Assembly: GCF_006538165.1 (NCBI RefSeq)
Contig: NZ_BDLU01000048.1
Coordinates: 1 to 51,225 of the forward strand
Source: Komagataeibacter diospyri
GTDB lineage: Bacteria > Pseudomonadota > Alphaproteobacteria > Acetobacterales > Acetobacteraceae
Length of the DNA: 51,225 bases
Reading direction: 5' to 3'
Shown here piece by piece: positions 20,723 to 29,079 of the stretch. A model generated the notes under the pieces. That model ran no database searches and was not told the origin of the DNA. It saw only the letters and a list, made by a program, of their open reading frames with translations. Made by a program: the position numbers and the translations under genes. The stretch's first letter is position 1. Every line of letters starts with the position of its first letter.

Positions 20723-22240
20723 ATGAACATCAACGCAGTTACCCGCCGGACCGGCCTGTTCCTGACATCGGCCATTTTTCTGGCCGGTTGTACGGTAGGC
20801 CCCCGCTACCAGCCCGACCGGATGAAACCCCCGGCCAAGTTTACCGAGGATGACCACGCCGCAACGCCTGAGGAAATCGAGGAGACCAACAAGGAACTGA
20901 AGCAGTGGTGGCACCTGTTCAAGGATCCTGAACTCGACAGGCTGGTCGATAAGGCGATTGCGGGGAACTACAACCTGCAGGTTGCGGGCCAGCGCATCAT
21001 GGCCGAGCGCGCGATCCGTGACGTGCAGGCATCGCAGTGGTATCCACAGGTGGATACACAGGCAGCCGCAGGTGACGTGCGGTATTCGATCAATATCGAC
21101 AACTGGCCGCTACGACCTGGCAATCCGGACAACCACCCGCAGGCGTCGTACCTGGGCTATGGTTTCAGCGCCAGCTGGCAGATTGACGTATTCGGGCGCA
21201 TCCGCCGCAGCGTGGAAGCCCAGAACCGCGCGGTTGAGGAATCGATCGAGGACCGTCGCGCCGTCATGGTCATGATGCTGTCCGAACTGGCAGGTGACTA
21301 CATGATGCTGCGTGACCAGCAGCTACGACTGGAAATCGCCAATAACAACATCCATGTGGCGCAGGACGCCTATGACCTGACCAACCGCCTGTACCTGGAA
21401 GGCGTAGGTAACACCATGCAGATCGCGCAGGCCAAGGCGGAACTAGATTCACAGACGGCGGCACGTGAACCGCTGAAAACCCATATTTCCCAGATCACGC
21501 ATGCGCTTGATGTACTGATGGGGCAGATGCCTGGTACATCGGAACTGGAACTGAAGGTGGCCAGGCCCCTGCCGCCAGTGCCGGAATTCCCGTCCACCCT
21601 GCCCTCTATGGTCATTGCCAACCGTCCTGACATTCGCAAGGCCGAACGTGTTTATGCCGAAGCCACGGCGCGCATTGGTGTTGCCGTAGCCCAGTTATAT
21701 CCGAATTTCACCATTCCGCTGAACTTCAATCCCAATGCGTCTGCCCTGTATCAGGTGTTCCAGATGGGCGGCATGAGCTGGCAGTTCCTGATGATGGCGT
21801 CCCTGCCGCTAATGCATGGCGGGAAATACACCTCCCAGATCCGCATGGCGCAGGCTGCAGCCGAAGCCAGCCGGCTTGCCTATCGTCAGGCCGTTCTCAA
21901 CGGCTTCAAGGAAGTCGAGGACGCGATGGCCGCATGGCATGATGATGAAGAACACACCGAACTGCTGGCCAAGGCGGCGGAAGACAGCGCATTGGCCAGT
22001 GAGCGCGCACGCAAGCTGTATGCTGCCGGTCTGGTCGGGTTCCTGGAAGTGCTGACAACCGAACGCACGACCCTGAATGCGCAGAATGCCGAGGCCATGG
22101 CACGGCTGGAGCGCCTGCAGGATGCGATCAACCTTTACACGGCACTCGGCGCAGGCTGGCAGGGTATTGCCCTGACCAATACCACCCTGCCGGTATCACT
22201 GGAAAAACAGAATATCCTGGCCCGCGCATTCCAGCAGTAA
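20723..22240 (+). CDS. NodT/OprM-family outer-membrane efflux lipoprotein
   Basis: TolC-like outer-membrane channel of 505 aa. It is a lipoprotein: signal peptide with lipobox LAGC at about residues 18-21, then the family opener VGPRYQPD. Two repeats of the outer membrane efflux domain follow (about 55-250 and 270-470), including MASLPLMHGGK. Last gene of the marR operon, 16 bases behind the adaptor. A 10-bp inverted repeat follows the stop. Confidence 0.93.
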   Translation: MNINAVTRRTGLFLTSAIFLAGCTVGPRYQPDRMKPPAKFTEDDHAATPEEIEETNKELKQWWHLFKDPELDRLVDKAIAGNYNLQVAGQRIMAERAIRDVQASQWYPQVDTQAAAGDVRYSINIDNWPLRPGNPDNHPQASYLGYGFSASWQIDVFGRIRRSVEAQNRAVEESIEDRRAVMVMMLSELAGDYMMLRDQQLRLEIANNNIHVAQDAYDLTNRLYLEGVGNTMQIAQAKAELDSQTAAREPLKTHISQITHALDVLMGQMPGTSELELKVARPLPPVPEFPSTLPSMVIANRPDIRKAERVYAEATARIGVAVAQLYPNFTIPLNFNPNASALYQVFQMGGMSWQFLMMASLPLMHGGKYTSQIRMAQAAAEASRLAYRQAVLNGFKEVEDAMAAWHDDEEHTELLAKAAEDSALASERARKLYAAGLVGFLEVLTTERTTLNAQNAEAMARLERLQDAINLYTALGAGWQGIALTNTTLPVSLEKQNILARAFQQ

Positions 22241-22248
22241 TACGGCTA

Positions 22249-22286
22249 CTGCCTGCTGACCGCCGCAATGAGGGGCCAGCAGGCAG
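22249..22286 (+). terminator. hairpin after the efflux operon
   Basis: Perfect 10-bp inverted repeat (CTGCCTGCTG and CAGCAGGCAG) with an 18-base loop, 9 bases past the NodT stop. There is no T-run, so termination is only probable. Confidence 0.5.
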
Positions 22287-22419
22287 GATACCCTGTCCAT
22301 GCAGGAAACGCCGCTTGGGATATCCCGCGATTCTTGAACCGGGTTCCCATAACTTAATTCAATAAAATCATGACCGATGATTGTCCTGTGCGCCGCATAT
22401 GCTAAACATAAACGCATAT

Positions 22420-22507
22420 GCGAGCTTGGCGGAATGGTAGACGCACGAGACTTAAAATCTTGCGCCCGCAACAGGGCGTGCGGGTTCGAGTCCCGCAGTT
22501 CGCACCA
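22420..22507 (+). tRNA. tRNA-Leu (anticodon UAA)
   Basis: An 88-base class II tRNA with encoded CCA. The acceptor stem pairs GCGAGCT with AGTTCGC. The anticodon loop CTTAAAA reads UAA, and a long variable arm and GGTTCGAGTCC T-arm are present. Its 3' end is the integration site of the island that follows. Confidence 0.97.
22492..22504 (+). repeat. attL core (tRNA-Leu 3' end)
   Basis: CCCGCAGTTCGCA inside the T-arm and acceptor stem of the tRNA; it matches 12 of 13 bases at 37145-37157. Confidence 0.55.
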
Positions 22508-22566
22508 CTCATAACATATTGATTTAATTGATTTTTATGGTCTTTCCATAACCATAAAAGCCGAAC

Positions 22567-22588
22567 CTTCTACAATCGGCTTCTACAA
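22567..22588 (+). promoter_or_regulatory. putative integrase arm sites, left end
   Basis: Two perfect copies of CTTCTACAA (22567 and 22580) with starts 13 bp apart, between the att core and the integrase gene. Similar 13-bp-spaced copies occur at the right end. Confidence 0.5.
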
Positions 22589-22602
22589 AATGAGCCGTCT
22601 GT

Positions 22603-24219
22603 ATGTTGATTCGTCTCCAATCCGGGTATCATTTCCGCAGGGCCGTGCCTTCACATATCCGTGATATTGTGGGCAAAAAGGAGCTATGGCTCTCCCTTGG
22701 CACTAACAAACGCGAGGTTGCCAAACCATATGCGTGTGCAGTTTTCGCAGAGACCGAAAGGCTGTTCCGTTCCGTAATGCACCTCAAGACAGAACTCAGC
22801 GAAGACGAAAATTTTGTCAGGAATGAACTGCCTGAAGACGCGCAGAAACTCTTTGACCTGCTTATTCAGGATTACCAGCACAGGATTGCATTCTTACAGA
22901 CGCAATACGACCATCAGAAGCTCAGACATTCCATGGAAAGTCTGGAACAGGTGGAAAAGCTGGAGAAGGCCAGAAATCTGACTGGCAGAAGTGTGCATCT
23001 TCTGGAACGCACTGTCACAGACCTGAAAAAGACCAAAGCCAGCCTTCCAGCCCTGACAGATATCCAGAGCCAGATTAAGGACATGAAAGCCTTTCTGGCT
23101 CCGAAGGAAAAACCTTCTCCCCTGTTTTCAGAAGCGATTAAAATTTTCCTGGAAAGCAAGGACACCACAGTCAAATCCACTGTGGTTAAATCCTACGAAC
23201 GCACCTTCAAACGCTTTCTCGAAGTTTGTGGGGATAAACCCATGCGGGATTATACCGGGGCAGATGTTGGGCATTTCAAAGCCCTGATGGAACAGCTACC
23301 GGAGAGTTACGGCAAACAGCGTAACGACACCCGAACAGTTCAGGAATTTGTGGCAGATGCGAAGAAACGCAAGCTGGCACGCATTTCCGGGAAATCAGTC
23401 AAAAACCATTTCACCAAGCTGTCCGGACTTTGGAAGCATTTCCTTCTGCGTGACCTTGTGGATCGCAACGTGTTCACAGGTGGCTGGCAGTTTGACACCA
23501 AGTCCAAAACCAATCGTGTGCGCTGGAGTGATAACGACTTAAAGGCCATTGCGGGTCAGCCCTGGCAGTTTGGCACCATCAGCCACAAGACAGCGTCCAT
23601 GATTGTGGGGATTGCGTCTTATACAGGGATGCGACTGGAAGAAATCTGTCGTTTAAGACCACAGGACATTCAGGAGATTCAAGGTATTCCCTGCATTCTG
23701 GTGCAGGATCACCCTGCCCTGAAAGGAAAACCCTGGACGGAATGGAGTGCGAAGACAGAGGCCGGGAAACGTGTCGTTCCCATCTGCACAGCCTTGCAGG
23801 AAGCCGGATTGCTGGACCTTGCCCAAAGGGCCATGAACCAGAAACGTCACTATCTGTTCCATGACATTGATTTTAAGGGGCAGGACAACAAGCGTTCTGC
23901 TCACTTCCAGAGAGATTTCAGTAAATTCAAATCACGCCTTGGTATTGGCAGAAGCGTAGTGTTCCATTCGTTCCGGCATAACGTGTCTACCAAACTCAGA
24001 AACATTCATGAGCATGGCGAGGGTGGCTTACGTGAATCCTGGATTGATGACTTTCTGGGACATGAAAGCCACGACAAATCGGTCGGAAGCACAGTCTATT
24101 TCGATGATGTGGATATTGTGAACCTCAAGAGGGTTGCAGAAAGCGTAAAATATCCTGAGTTTTGGGATGTAAGAAATTTGTTCTTACCTAAAGATAAGGA
24201 TCATATTATCTTTCAATAA
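22603..24219 (+). CDS. tyrosine integrase of the island
   Basis: Site-specific recombinase of 538 aa. The N terminus (LIRLQSGYHFRRAVPSHIRD) is the DUF6538-type arm domain seen in alphaproteobacterial integrases. A coiled region (about 85-170) and a SAM-like core-binding domain (175-285) follow. The catalytic residues are all present: Arg344 (TGMRLEE), Lys384, His455 and Arg458 (HSFRHN), His487 (LGHES) and Tyr499. It is encoded 96 bases from the tRNA-Leu end and reads away from it. Presumed to recombine the tRNA 3' end with the element's att site. Confidence 0.95.
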   Translation: MLIRLQSGYHFRRAVPSHIRDIVGKKELWLSLGTNKREVAKPYACAVFAETERLFRSVMHLKTELSEDENFVRNELPEDAQKLFDLLIQDYQHRIAFLQTQYDHQKLRHSMESLEQVEKLEKARNLTGRSVHLLERTVTDLKKTKASLPALTDIQSQIKDMKAFLAPKEKPSPLFSEAIKIFLESKDTTVKSTVVKSYERTFKRFLEVCGDKPMRDYTGADVGHFKALMEQLPESYGKQRNDTRTVQEFVADAKKRKLARISGKSVKNHFTKLSGLWKHFLLRDLVDRNVFTGGWQFDTKSKTNRVRWSDNDLKAIAGQPWQFGTISHKTASMIVGIASYTGMRLEEICRLRPQDIQEIQGIPCILVQDHPALKGKPWTEWSAKTEAGKRVVPICTALQEAGLLDLAQRAMNQKRHYLFHDIDFKGQDNKRSAHFQRDFSKFKSRLGIGRSVVFHSFRHNVSTKLRNIHEHGEGGLRESWIDDFLGHESHDKSVGSTVYFDDVDIVNLKRVAESVKYPEFWDVRNLFLPKDKDHIIFQ

Positions 24220-24330
24220 ATACTCTTATTCAACGACTAACTTCCTTGCCCACATATATGTTTCTCGCTTATCATTTACACATATATTTCACCAAAACTT
24301 GTGAATAAATGAAAAAGGATATCACATAAA

Positions 24331-25143
24331 ATGTTTAGAGGCTTCAACCTATCACTTGAAACCGAATTTGAAGGATACAAACCCAAAGGAAAAAATGAAA
24401 TTAGAGTTAATAGTGCCAATATCAAGGCTGATATAGATAAGTTCTTAGATAAAGATGGGAATATTATTGCTGACAGAATTATCAAAGAATGGTTTCCCAA
24501 TAAAAGATTTGACGTTTTTATTTCACATTCCCATAGAGATATCGATAGAGTTTCTTCATTATGTGGCTACTTAAAGGAAAGGTTTGGATTGAGTTGTTTT
24601 GTAGATTCTGAAATATGGAAATACTGTGATGACTTACTCAGGGGAATTGACGATAAATATTGCTGGAATCAAAATTCAGAAACATATAACTACAAAAAAA
24701 GAAACAGTACGACAGCACATGTTCACAATATGCTATCTATAGCTTTAGCCCAAATGATGGACAAATGTGAATGTCTATTTTTTATAAATACTGACAACTC
24801 GATAAAGAATAAAGTATCTGACAAATACTCAGAGCGAACATCAACATACTCACCTTGGATATATTATGAACTATCCATGTTAAATCTAATACGTGTAAAA
24901 CCTCCTACACGCGAACGCTTAGTAAGCGAAAGTAGAAAAGACAGCACTACATCTGTAATGTCAAGCGATTCTGCTCCAATACAATATACCATTGATGTCA
25001 GCAACATGACAGATATAACACAATCAGATATATATCTCTGGAATACCAAAAACAGAGATCATCGATATTCTATGGGACAACACTCATTAGATGTGTTTTA
25101 TGATTTGTTCCCCAAAAAACCAAATGAATTTCGCCATGTATGA
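24331..25143 (+). CDS. TIR-domain protein
   Basis: A 270-residue stand-alone TIR protein of a widespread family opening with MFRGFNLSLE. The TIR fold runs from about residue 59 (RFDVFISHSHRD) to 190. The segment TYSPWIYYEL places a Glu (180) where bacterial TIR NADases have their catalytic glutamate. Such proteins commonly act as NAD-consuming effectors in antiphage defence, but this subfamily's role is not known to me. AAGGATATC lies upstream of the start. It is AT-rich island cargo whose last 57 bases overlap the convergent membrane-protein gene. Confidence 0.85.
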   Translation: MFRGFNLSLETEFEGYKPKGKNEIRVNSANIKADIDKFLDKDGNIIADRIIKEWFPNKRFDVFISHSHRDIDRVSSLCGYLKERFGLSCFVDSEIWKYCDDLLRGIDDKYCWNQNSETYNYKKRNSTTAHVHNMLSIALAQMMDKCECLFFINTDNSIKNKVSDKYSERTSTYSPWIYYELSMLNLIRVKPPTRERLVSESRKDSTTSVMSSDSAPIQYTIDVSNMTDITQSDIYLWNTKNRDHRYSMGQHSLDVFYDLFPKKPNEFRHV

Positions 25144-25545
25144 ATGAAAATCCATGCATAATACAGAAAAAATAATTACTCCGTAAAATAGTAATAGAGT
25201 TTCTGACCGCATAACTGAGGTCACATCCTTGATAGTTGTTTTATCTACGCTCAAAGAAAAATCAGTTACCTCCTGCTTTCTCACAAAATCATATAGACAG
25301 CGAAACTTTCTCTCTTGAGCAAGATAATATCCATCCAAATACCAAAAGGATATTGAAGGAATCAAATAAACAAAAACATTTATATAATTTTTGTAATCAC
25401 TCTTAAACGCCAACGCAGATATAGCTGCTATAATAGTTACATTAGCTGTTTTAATAGAGAATGATGCAGTTGCCATACGGCTTATGATATTTTGTATAAA
25501 CTCTAGATGTTTTATTTTATTAGAATTATTTATTTCCAATGACAT
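25087..25545 (-). CDS. small multi-pass membrane protein convergent with the TIR gene
   Basis: A 152-residue protein with hydrophobic segments at about 34-49, 54-71 and 118-134. A conserved-looking stretch (HLEFIQNIISRMATASFSIK, then FWYLDGYYLAQERKFR) belongs to a common family of unknown function. It recalls proteins annotated as RipA-like octameric membrane proteins and, more loosely, SLATT-type effectors; I hold both as guesses. The start is the ATG preceded by GGGGG at 9 bases; the frame is open to 25623. Tail-to-tail overlap of 57 bases with the TIR gene. Confidence 0.65.
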   Translation of the reverse strand: MSLEINNSNKIKHLEFIQNIISRMATASFSIKTANVTIIAAISALAFKSDYKNYINVFVYLIPSISFWYLDGYYLAQERKFRCLYDFVRKQEVTDFSLSVDKTTIKDVTSVMRSETLLLFYGVIIFSVLCMDFHSYMAKFIWFFGEQIIKHI

Positions 25546-25759
25546 AAATATACCCCCGATAAGAATATTCTGTATTATTTTAACCCTACTTCGGTTGACA
25601 GCCAAGCGATCTAAAGCCTGCAACCCTACAATTTTTTTATTTTAAACTTTATATAGCACCTAAATTATAACATTTGAAAAAAAATACCTAACTAATTTAT
25701 ACATTCAACATCAAAATAAAATCCAACCTGAGCATCACAGACAGAAAGCAAAGCATATC

Positions 25760-26032
25760 ATGAAAGATTTTTTAATTTTACATAGCTACTATCCGTACTG
25801 TGTAACTCTATTATTTTCTATATTTTTACTTTATAAATTAACACTTCCGCTTTTTGTCAGAATATGTCCACAAACTATAAAAATAACCACTATCACATAT
25901 TTTTTTCTCTCATACGTCAGCTTTCTTATTATTTTTTTAGCAAAAAAATTCTCTTGGTTCTCTAATGACGGCAATGCACTGAATGAATATGGAAAAAAAC
26001 AATCCAATTTTTTGTATTTTTCACCCAAATAG
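25760..26032 (+). CDS. hypothetical small membrane protein
   Basis: A 90-residue frame with two strong hydrophobic segments (about 12-32 and 44-62) and a short polar tail. It is not recognised. No convincing ribosome site is visible upstream of the start (GAAAGCAAAGC only). It lies 8 bases before another membrane-protein frame, suggesting a two-gene unit. Very AT-rich, unlike the chromosome. Confidence 0.4.
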   Translation: MKDFLILHSYYPYCVTLLFSIFLLYKLTLPLFVRICPQTIKITTITYFFLSYVSFLIIFLAKKFSWFSNDGNALNEYGKKQSNFLYFSPK

Positions 26033-26040
26033 ATTTTGAA

Positions 26041-26448
26041 ATGCAAATTTATTTTGTTTTATTATCAATAATTTTTATTCCATTTTTTGCTTTATATCTT
26101 TTTTGTGGTTATTTCGGTATCGGACGTTTCCCTGTTAAACTAGGAATTATTTTCCGAGGTGCTACAATATTTTGTGCAAAAGGATTTATTTCATTTAGTG
26201 CAGTTTCAATATGTTCCATTATAGGCATTCCCGCATTAGGACTAAGCCAAAAATACAATCCAACAAAATTTTTGTATTGTGATGAAGCATTAATAATCTG
26301 TTTTTTTGCTTTCCTAACGATCTGTGTTTTTTCTAATTGGGAAGCTTGCTTGAACGAAGCACATCTCAAAAACAACAGATTTTTTAATCTTTTAGAGTGT
26401 ATTAACAAGCGTATGACCAAGAACGAAATAGATTTTGTAAAAAGATAG
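26041..26448 (+). CDS. hypothetical membrane protein
   Basis: A 135-residue frame with about three hydrophobic segments (1-24, 45-66, 82-101) and a charged C-terminal tail (KRMTKNEIDFVKR). It is not recognised. It begins 8 bases after the preceding small membrane-protein gene and shares its AT-rich composition, so the two are probably cotranscribed island cargo. Confidence 0.45.
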   Translation: MQIYFVLLSIIFIPFFALYLFCGYFGIGRFPVKLGIIFRGATIFCAKGFISFSAVSICSIIGIPALGLSQKYNPTKFLYCDEALIICFFAFLTICVFSNWEACLNEAHLKNNRFFNLLECINKRMTKNEIDFVKR

Positions 26449-26568
26449 AAAACATTAATATTTTATCTGGTGACATAGCTTAAAAAAATCGTATCAAAAG
26501 CCCACGTTTCCGGGACATGGCAGAAAAGCTCTGGCTGTCATGTCTTGGTTTCATATCAGAACTGCGGT

Positions 26569-27141
26569 TTATGATACAGCCTGAACGGGATTCATGGCTC
26601 TCCATGCTGTCATGCGTGAGGTATTCAGGATGCGGGCTACCTCACTGACAGACTTCCCTTCCTCCCTGAGCCTCTGGGCGTGTGTTCTCTGATGTTTGGT
26701 CAGGGAACTCTTTCTCCCAAGATGCACACCATTGGCCCTGGCTGATTCCAGACCGGCTATACAGCGTTCCCTGATAATCTCCCTCTCAAACTCCGCAAAG
26801 CCAGCCAGAAGGGTCAGAAACAGCCTTCCCGATGGTTTGGCCGTATCAACCCCAAGATTGAGAATACGTACGCTTATGGCTTTTTCATGAAGCGTATCAA
26901 TCAAAGACAGGACATCCACTGCATTACGGCCAAGCCTGTCCAGCTTCACCACTGTCAGCGTATCCCCCTTCCTCAGAGCCTTGAGCAGTCCTGAGAGCAC
27001 AGGTCTCCGGTTCGCCAGCACACTCCCTGAAATTTTCTCTGTCCTGATTGTGTGGGAAGTCAGACCATAACGCACCAGTTCCTTGATTTGTGGGTCATTG
27101 GTCTGGTCGTCAGTTGATACGCGGGCATAGCCATAATCCAT
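26569..27141 (-). CDS. serine recombinase (resolvase/invertase), copy 1
   Basis: Small serine recombinase of 190 aa. The catalytic Ser9 is in YARVST, and the active-site arginines are in VKLDRLGRN and AEFEREIIRER. A C-terminal helix-turn-helix (SVSEVARILNTSRMTAWRA) binds the crossover site. Family members resolve plasmid multimers or invert segments. It is on the minus strand, with about 210 AT-rich bases upstream. A second, different serine recombinase lies at 36,406, so the element carries two. Confidence 0.93.
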   Translation of the reverse strand: MDYGYARVSTDDQTNDPQIKELVRYGLTSHTIRTEKISGSVLANRRPVLSGLLKALRKGDTLTVVKLDRLGRNAVDVLSLIDTLHEKAISVRILNLGVDTAKPSGRLFLTLLAGFAEFEREIIRERCIAGLESARANGVHLGRKSSLTKHQRTHAQRLREEGKSVSEVARILNTSRMTAWRAMNPVQAVS

Positions 27142-27352
27142 GTTATTTCTCCATCAATAATTACTCCATTGGTGATACAGATTTACGATACAGAAGTTTC
27201 ATCAATAAAAATGCACTTATTCTACAATATCAGAAATATGTGTTTCTGGTATACTATATTGAAAGAATTTTTTACATGATGGAGACTTGCGTGACGTTTA
27301 ACAGGCTCAGAAAAATGTGCTGTTCCCTGTCCTCTAACATGGGAGTTTTGTC

Positions 27353-28123
27353 ATGATTGTCATTGAAAAAGTCTCAGACGGGATTAATATTAAACAGGCA
27401 ACAGACAAGTATATATCTCGTCTTTTGTTCTTCAAAATTCCTGTTATATGTGCATCACATTTGACGTTTTTGGGATTTCTAGCCGTTCTATTTGGCAGTA
27501 AAAGAAACGCACATGAAAATATTATAATCTCTGCGATAGGCATGTTTGTAACTACATATTTTATATGTTTGCTTCCTTTTCCCATATTTTGGCTATTACG
27601 AATGGCATACTATAATTTAATTGGAGGTAAATTACTAAATAAAAAATACAGCGCAATATTAAATTCAGAATATTCAAAAATAAAACAAAAAATTGAAACC
27701 TACCAAAAGCCAATTATCTATGCCGATTATAGTCTTGCCATTCTTCAATGTCGCACTACTCGATTGGGGTGGTCCAAAGTTATGGCTTACCCCAACTTCA
27801 TTGCGTTCAATGGACGAGACTTCTTCATGACCGACAATATAGGTCGCATGGTCAAGTTTAACTGGGATGACGTTCGCCAGTGGAGTCACGGCACACAAAC
27901 AGGTGGAATGTTATATGGTGGAACCCCAAGCCAGGGCATTAACAATGAAATCGCCAATAGCCAACAGAGAGTAAAAAATGCAGAAGCCAGTGGTTTCTTT
28001 GTGACCATCAGGGATGTCAATCAACCTAAATGGCAGTTCGAGACTTCAGACCAAGCTCTACAAAACAAATGGATGGAAATCTTCCGTCAGGTCAAAGACG
28101 GAACCCTGAAACTCCAGGCCTGA
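27353..28123 (+). CDS. DUF4755-like membrane-anchored protein
   Basis: A 256-residue protein with two N-terminal membrane segments (about 28-48 and 58-80) and a coiled linker. The C-terminal domain resembles DUF4755 (FIAFNGRDFFMTDNIGRMV, FFVTIRDVNQPKWQF, NKWMEIFRQ) in the order expected for that family. The function is unknown; it is typical of plasmid and phage accessory genes. GGGAG lies 10 bases before the start. Its last 32 bases overlap the convergent gene. Confidence 0.6.
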   Translation: MIVIEKVSDGINIKQATDKYISRLLFFKIPVICASHLTFLGFLAVLFGSKRNAHENIIISAIGMFVTTYFICLLPFPIFWLLRMAYYNLIGGKLLNKKYSAILNSEYSKIKQKIETYQKPIIYADYSLAILQCRTTRLGWSKVMAYPNFIAFNGRDFFMTDNIGRMVKFNWDDVRQWSHGTQTGGMLYGGTPSQGINNEIANSQQRVKNAEASGFFVTIRDVNQPKWQFETSDQALQNKWMEIFRQVKDGTLKLQA

Positions 28124-28493
28124 ATGAATTCACATCAGTCAGACACTTCCCATTTCCTGTCTGGCTGATGTTCCCTTTCTGAGGGATGTCATACACTTCC
28201 TGACCAGCATGGTGGCTTGCTTCTTCATTCTGGTCAGGAGGTTCAATTCCCATACCCTGGAGACGTTCCAGCAAAGCCAGAACAGCAGAAGTATCCTCTG
28301 CACTGACAGCAGGTTTTCCATTGGAAGCCACCAAGGCTTTCCCTGCATTTCTGTCCTGTCTGATTTTTTCTAGAATAGCCAGTGTCAGCCACTCTCCGGC
28401 TTTCATGCCCTGCTTCTGGCTCTGTGTAATGACAGCTTGCCTGACATCAGCAGAAATCCCCCTGATACCCCATGTTTTCGTAGTGTCTTCCAT
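28092..28493 (-). CDS. hypothetical plasmid-type protein
   Basis: A 133-residue protein beginning MEDTTKTWGIRGISADVRQ, with a short N-terminal domain (to about residue 50) that resembles the DNA-binding RHH-like starts of plasmid accessory proteins. A disordered Gln/Asn-rich tail follows. The start is the ATG preceded by AGGGAAGAG; the frame is open 19 codons further up without a better site. Possibly a regulator or partition accessory. Convergent overlap of 32 bases with the DUF4755-like gene. Confidence 0.45.
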   Translation of the reverse strand: MEDTTKTWGIRGISADVRQAVITQSQKQGMKAGEWLTLAILEKIRQDRNAGKALVASNGKPAVSAEDTSAVLALLERLQGMGIEPPDQNEEASHHAGQEVYDIPQKGNISQTGNGKCLTDVNSFRPGVSGFRL

Positions 28494-28620
28494 ATGTTCT
28501 CTTCCCTGTTGAACAGACCTGTCCAACCAGTATGACAGGAATACAGGCAAGGAAGACTGGACATTGCAGGGAATGGCTCAACAGCCAGTTTAACAAAGGA
28601 TGTCCTGAAATCTGGACAAC

Positions 28621-28700
28621 AAAAAAGCCAGACTTATGAGAATCTGACTTTGAAACCAACGATGGGGAACTACTCCATCGAACCACTGCTTTTGCATAAG
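28621..28700 (-). ncRNA. candidate antisense RNA unit 1 (decayed copy)
   Basis: Shares CCAGA/TCTGACTTT blocks, a GATGG-type hairpin, CACTGC and CATAAG/CTTAAG-like blocks with the unit 180 bp to the right. The minus strand ends in a hairpin plus six T (AGTCAGA and TCTGGCT arms). The promoter is weaker (CATAGT as -10, no good -35). Confidence 0.4.
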
Positions 28701-28800
28701 CTCACTATGGTCTGTATGATTTAATACATAAATAAAAACGAAATAAAATAGGAATATTATTTTTATATTGAAATATTTCTATCATCTATGCTTTAATAAG

Positions 28801-28880
28801 AAAAAAGCCAGATGCAATAACATCTGACTTTCATAACCATGATGGAGAAGAGCCACCAATACATTCACTGCGTTTTCTTA
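28801..28880 (-). ncRNA. candidate antisense RNA unit 2 upstream of the replication gene
   Basis: Minus-strand transcript of about 80 bases predicted between a strong promoter (TTGACT, 17 bp, CATAAT) and a hairpin terminator (AGTCAGATG and CATCTGGCT arms, then TTTTTT). It lies in the leader of the plus-strand replication gene, the place and orientation of a counter-transcribed copy-control RNA. Confidence 0.5.
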
Positions 28881-28885
28881 AGTTG

Positions 28886-28914
28886 ATTATGTGATATTTA
28901 AATGAATTAGTCAA
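28886..28914 (-). promoter_or_regulatory. promoter of antisense RNA unit 2
   Basis: On the minus strand TTGACT (28909-28914), a 17-base spacer, and CATAAT (28886-28891): close to the sigma70 consensus with ideal spacing. Predicted start near 28,880. Confidence 0.6.
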
Positions 28915-28971
28915 GTAAAAAAAGTGCGTATTGGAAGTTTTTTTCCATCATTATTAAAGGAGAAAAATTTT

Positions 28972-29043
28972 ATGGGCGCAATTTTAAAGAAAGACATTTA
29001 TACAGACCCAAGTGAAGACAGAATATTACCCTATAACGGGTAA
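28972..29043 (+). CDS. 5' part of the replication gene, cut by an in-frame TAA
   Basis: A 23-codon frame with an ideal ribosome site (AAAGGAG, 10 bases before ATG) ends in TAA at 29041. The same frame continues through AFFTLNRINNG into the 422-codon replication protein without another stop. So it is either the true start of that gene interrupted by a nonsense mutation, or a leader peptide. Confidence 0.55.
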   Translation: MGAILKKDIYTDPSEDRILPYNG

Positions 29044-29079
29044 GCCTTTTTCACTCTCAATCGTATCAATAATGGGCAT

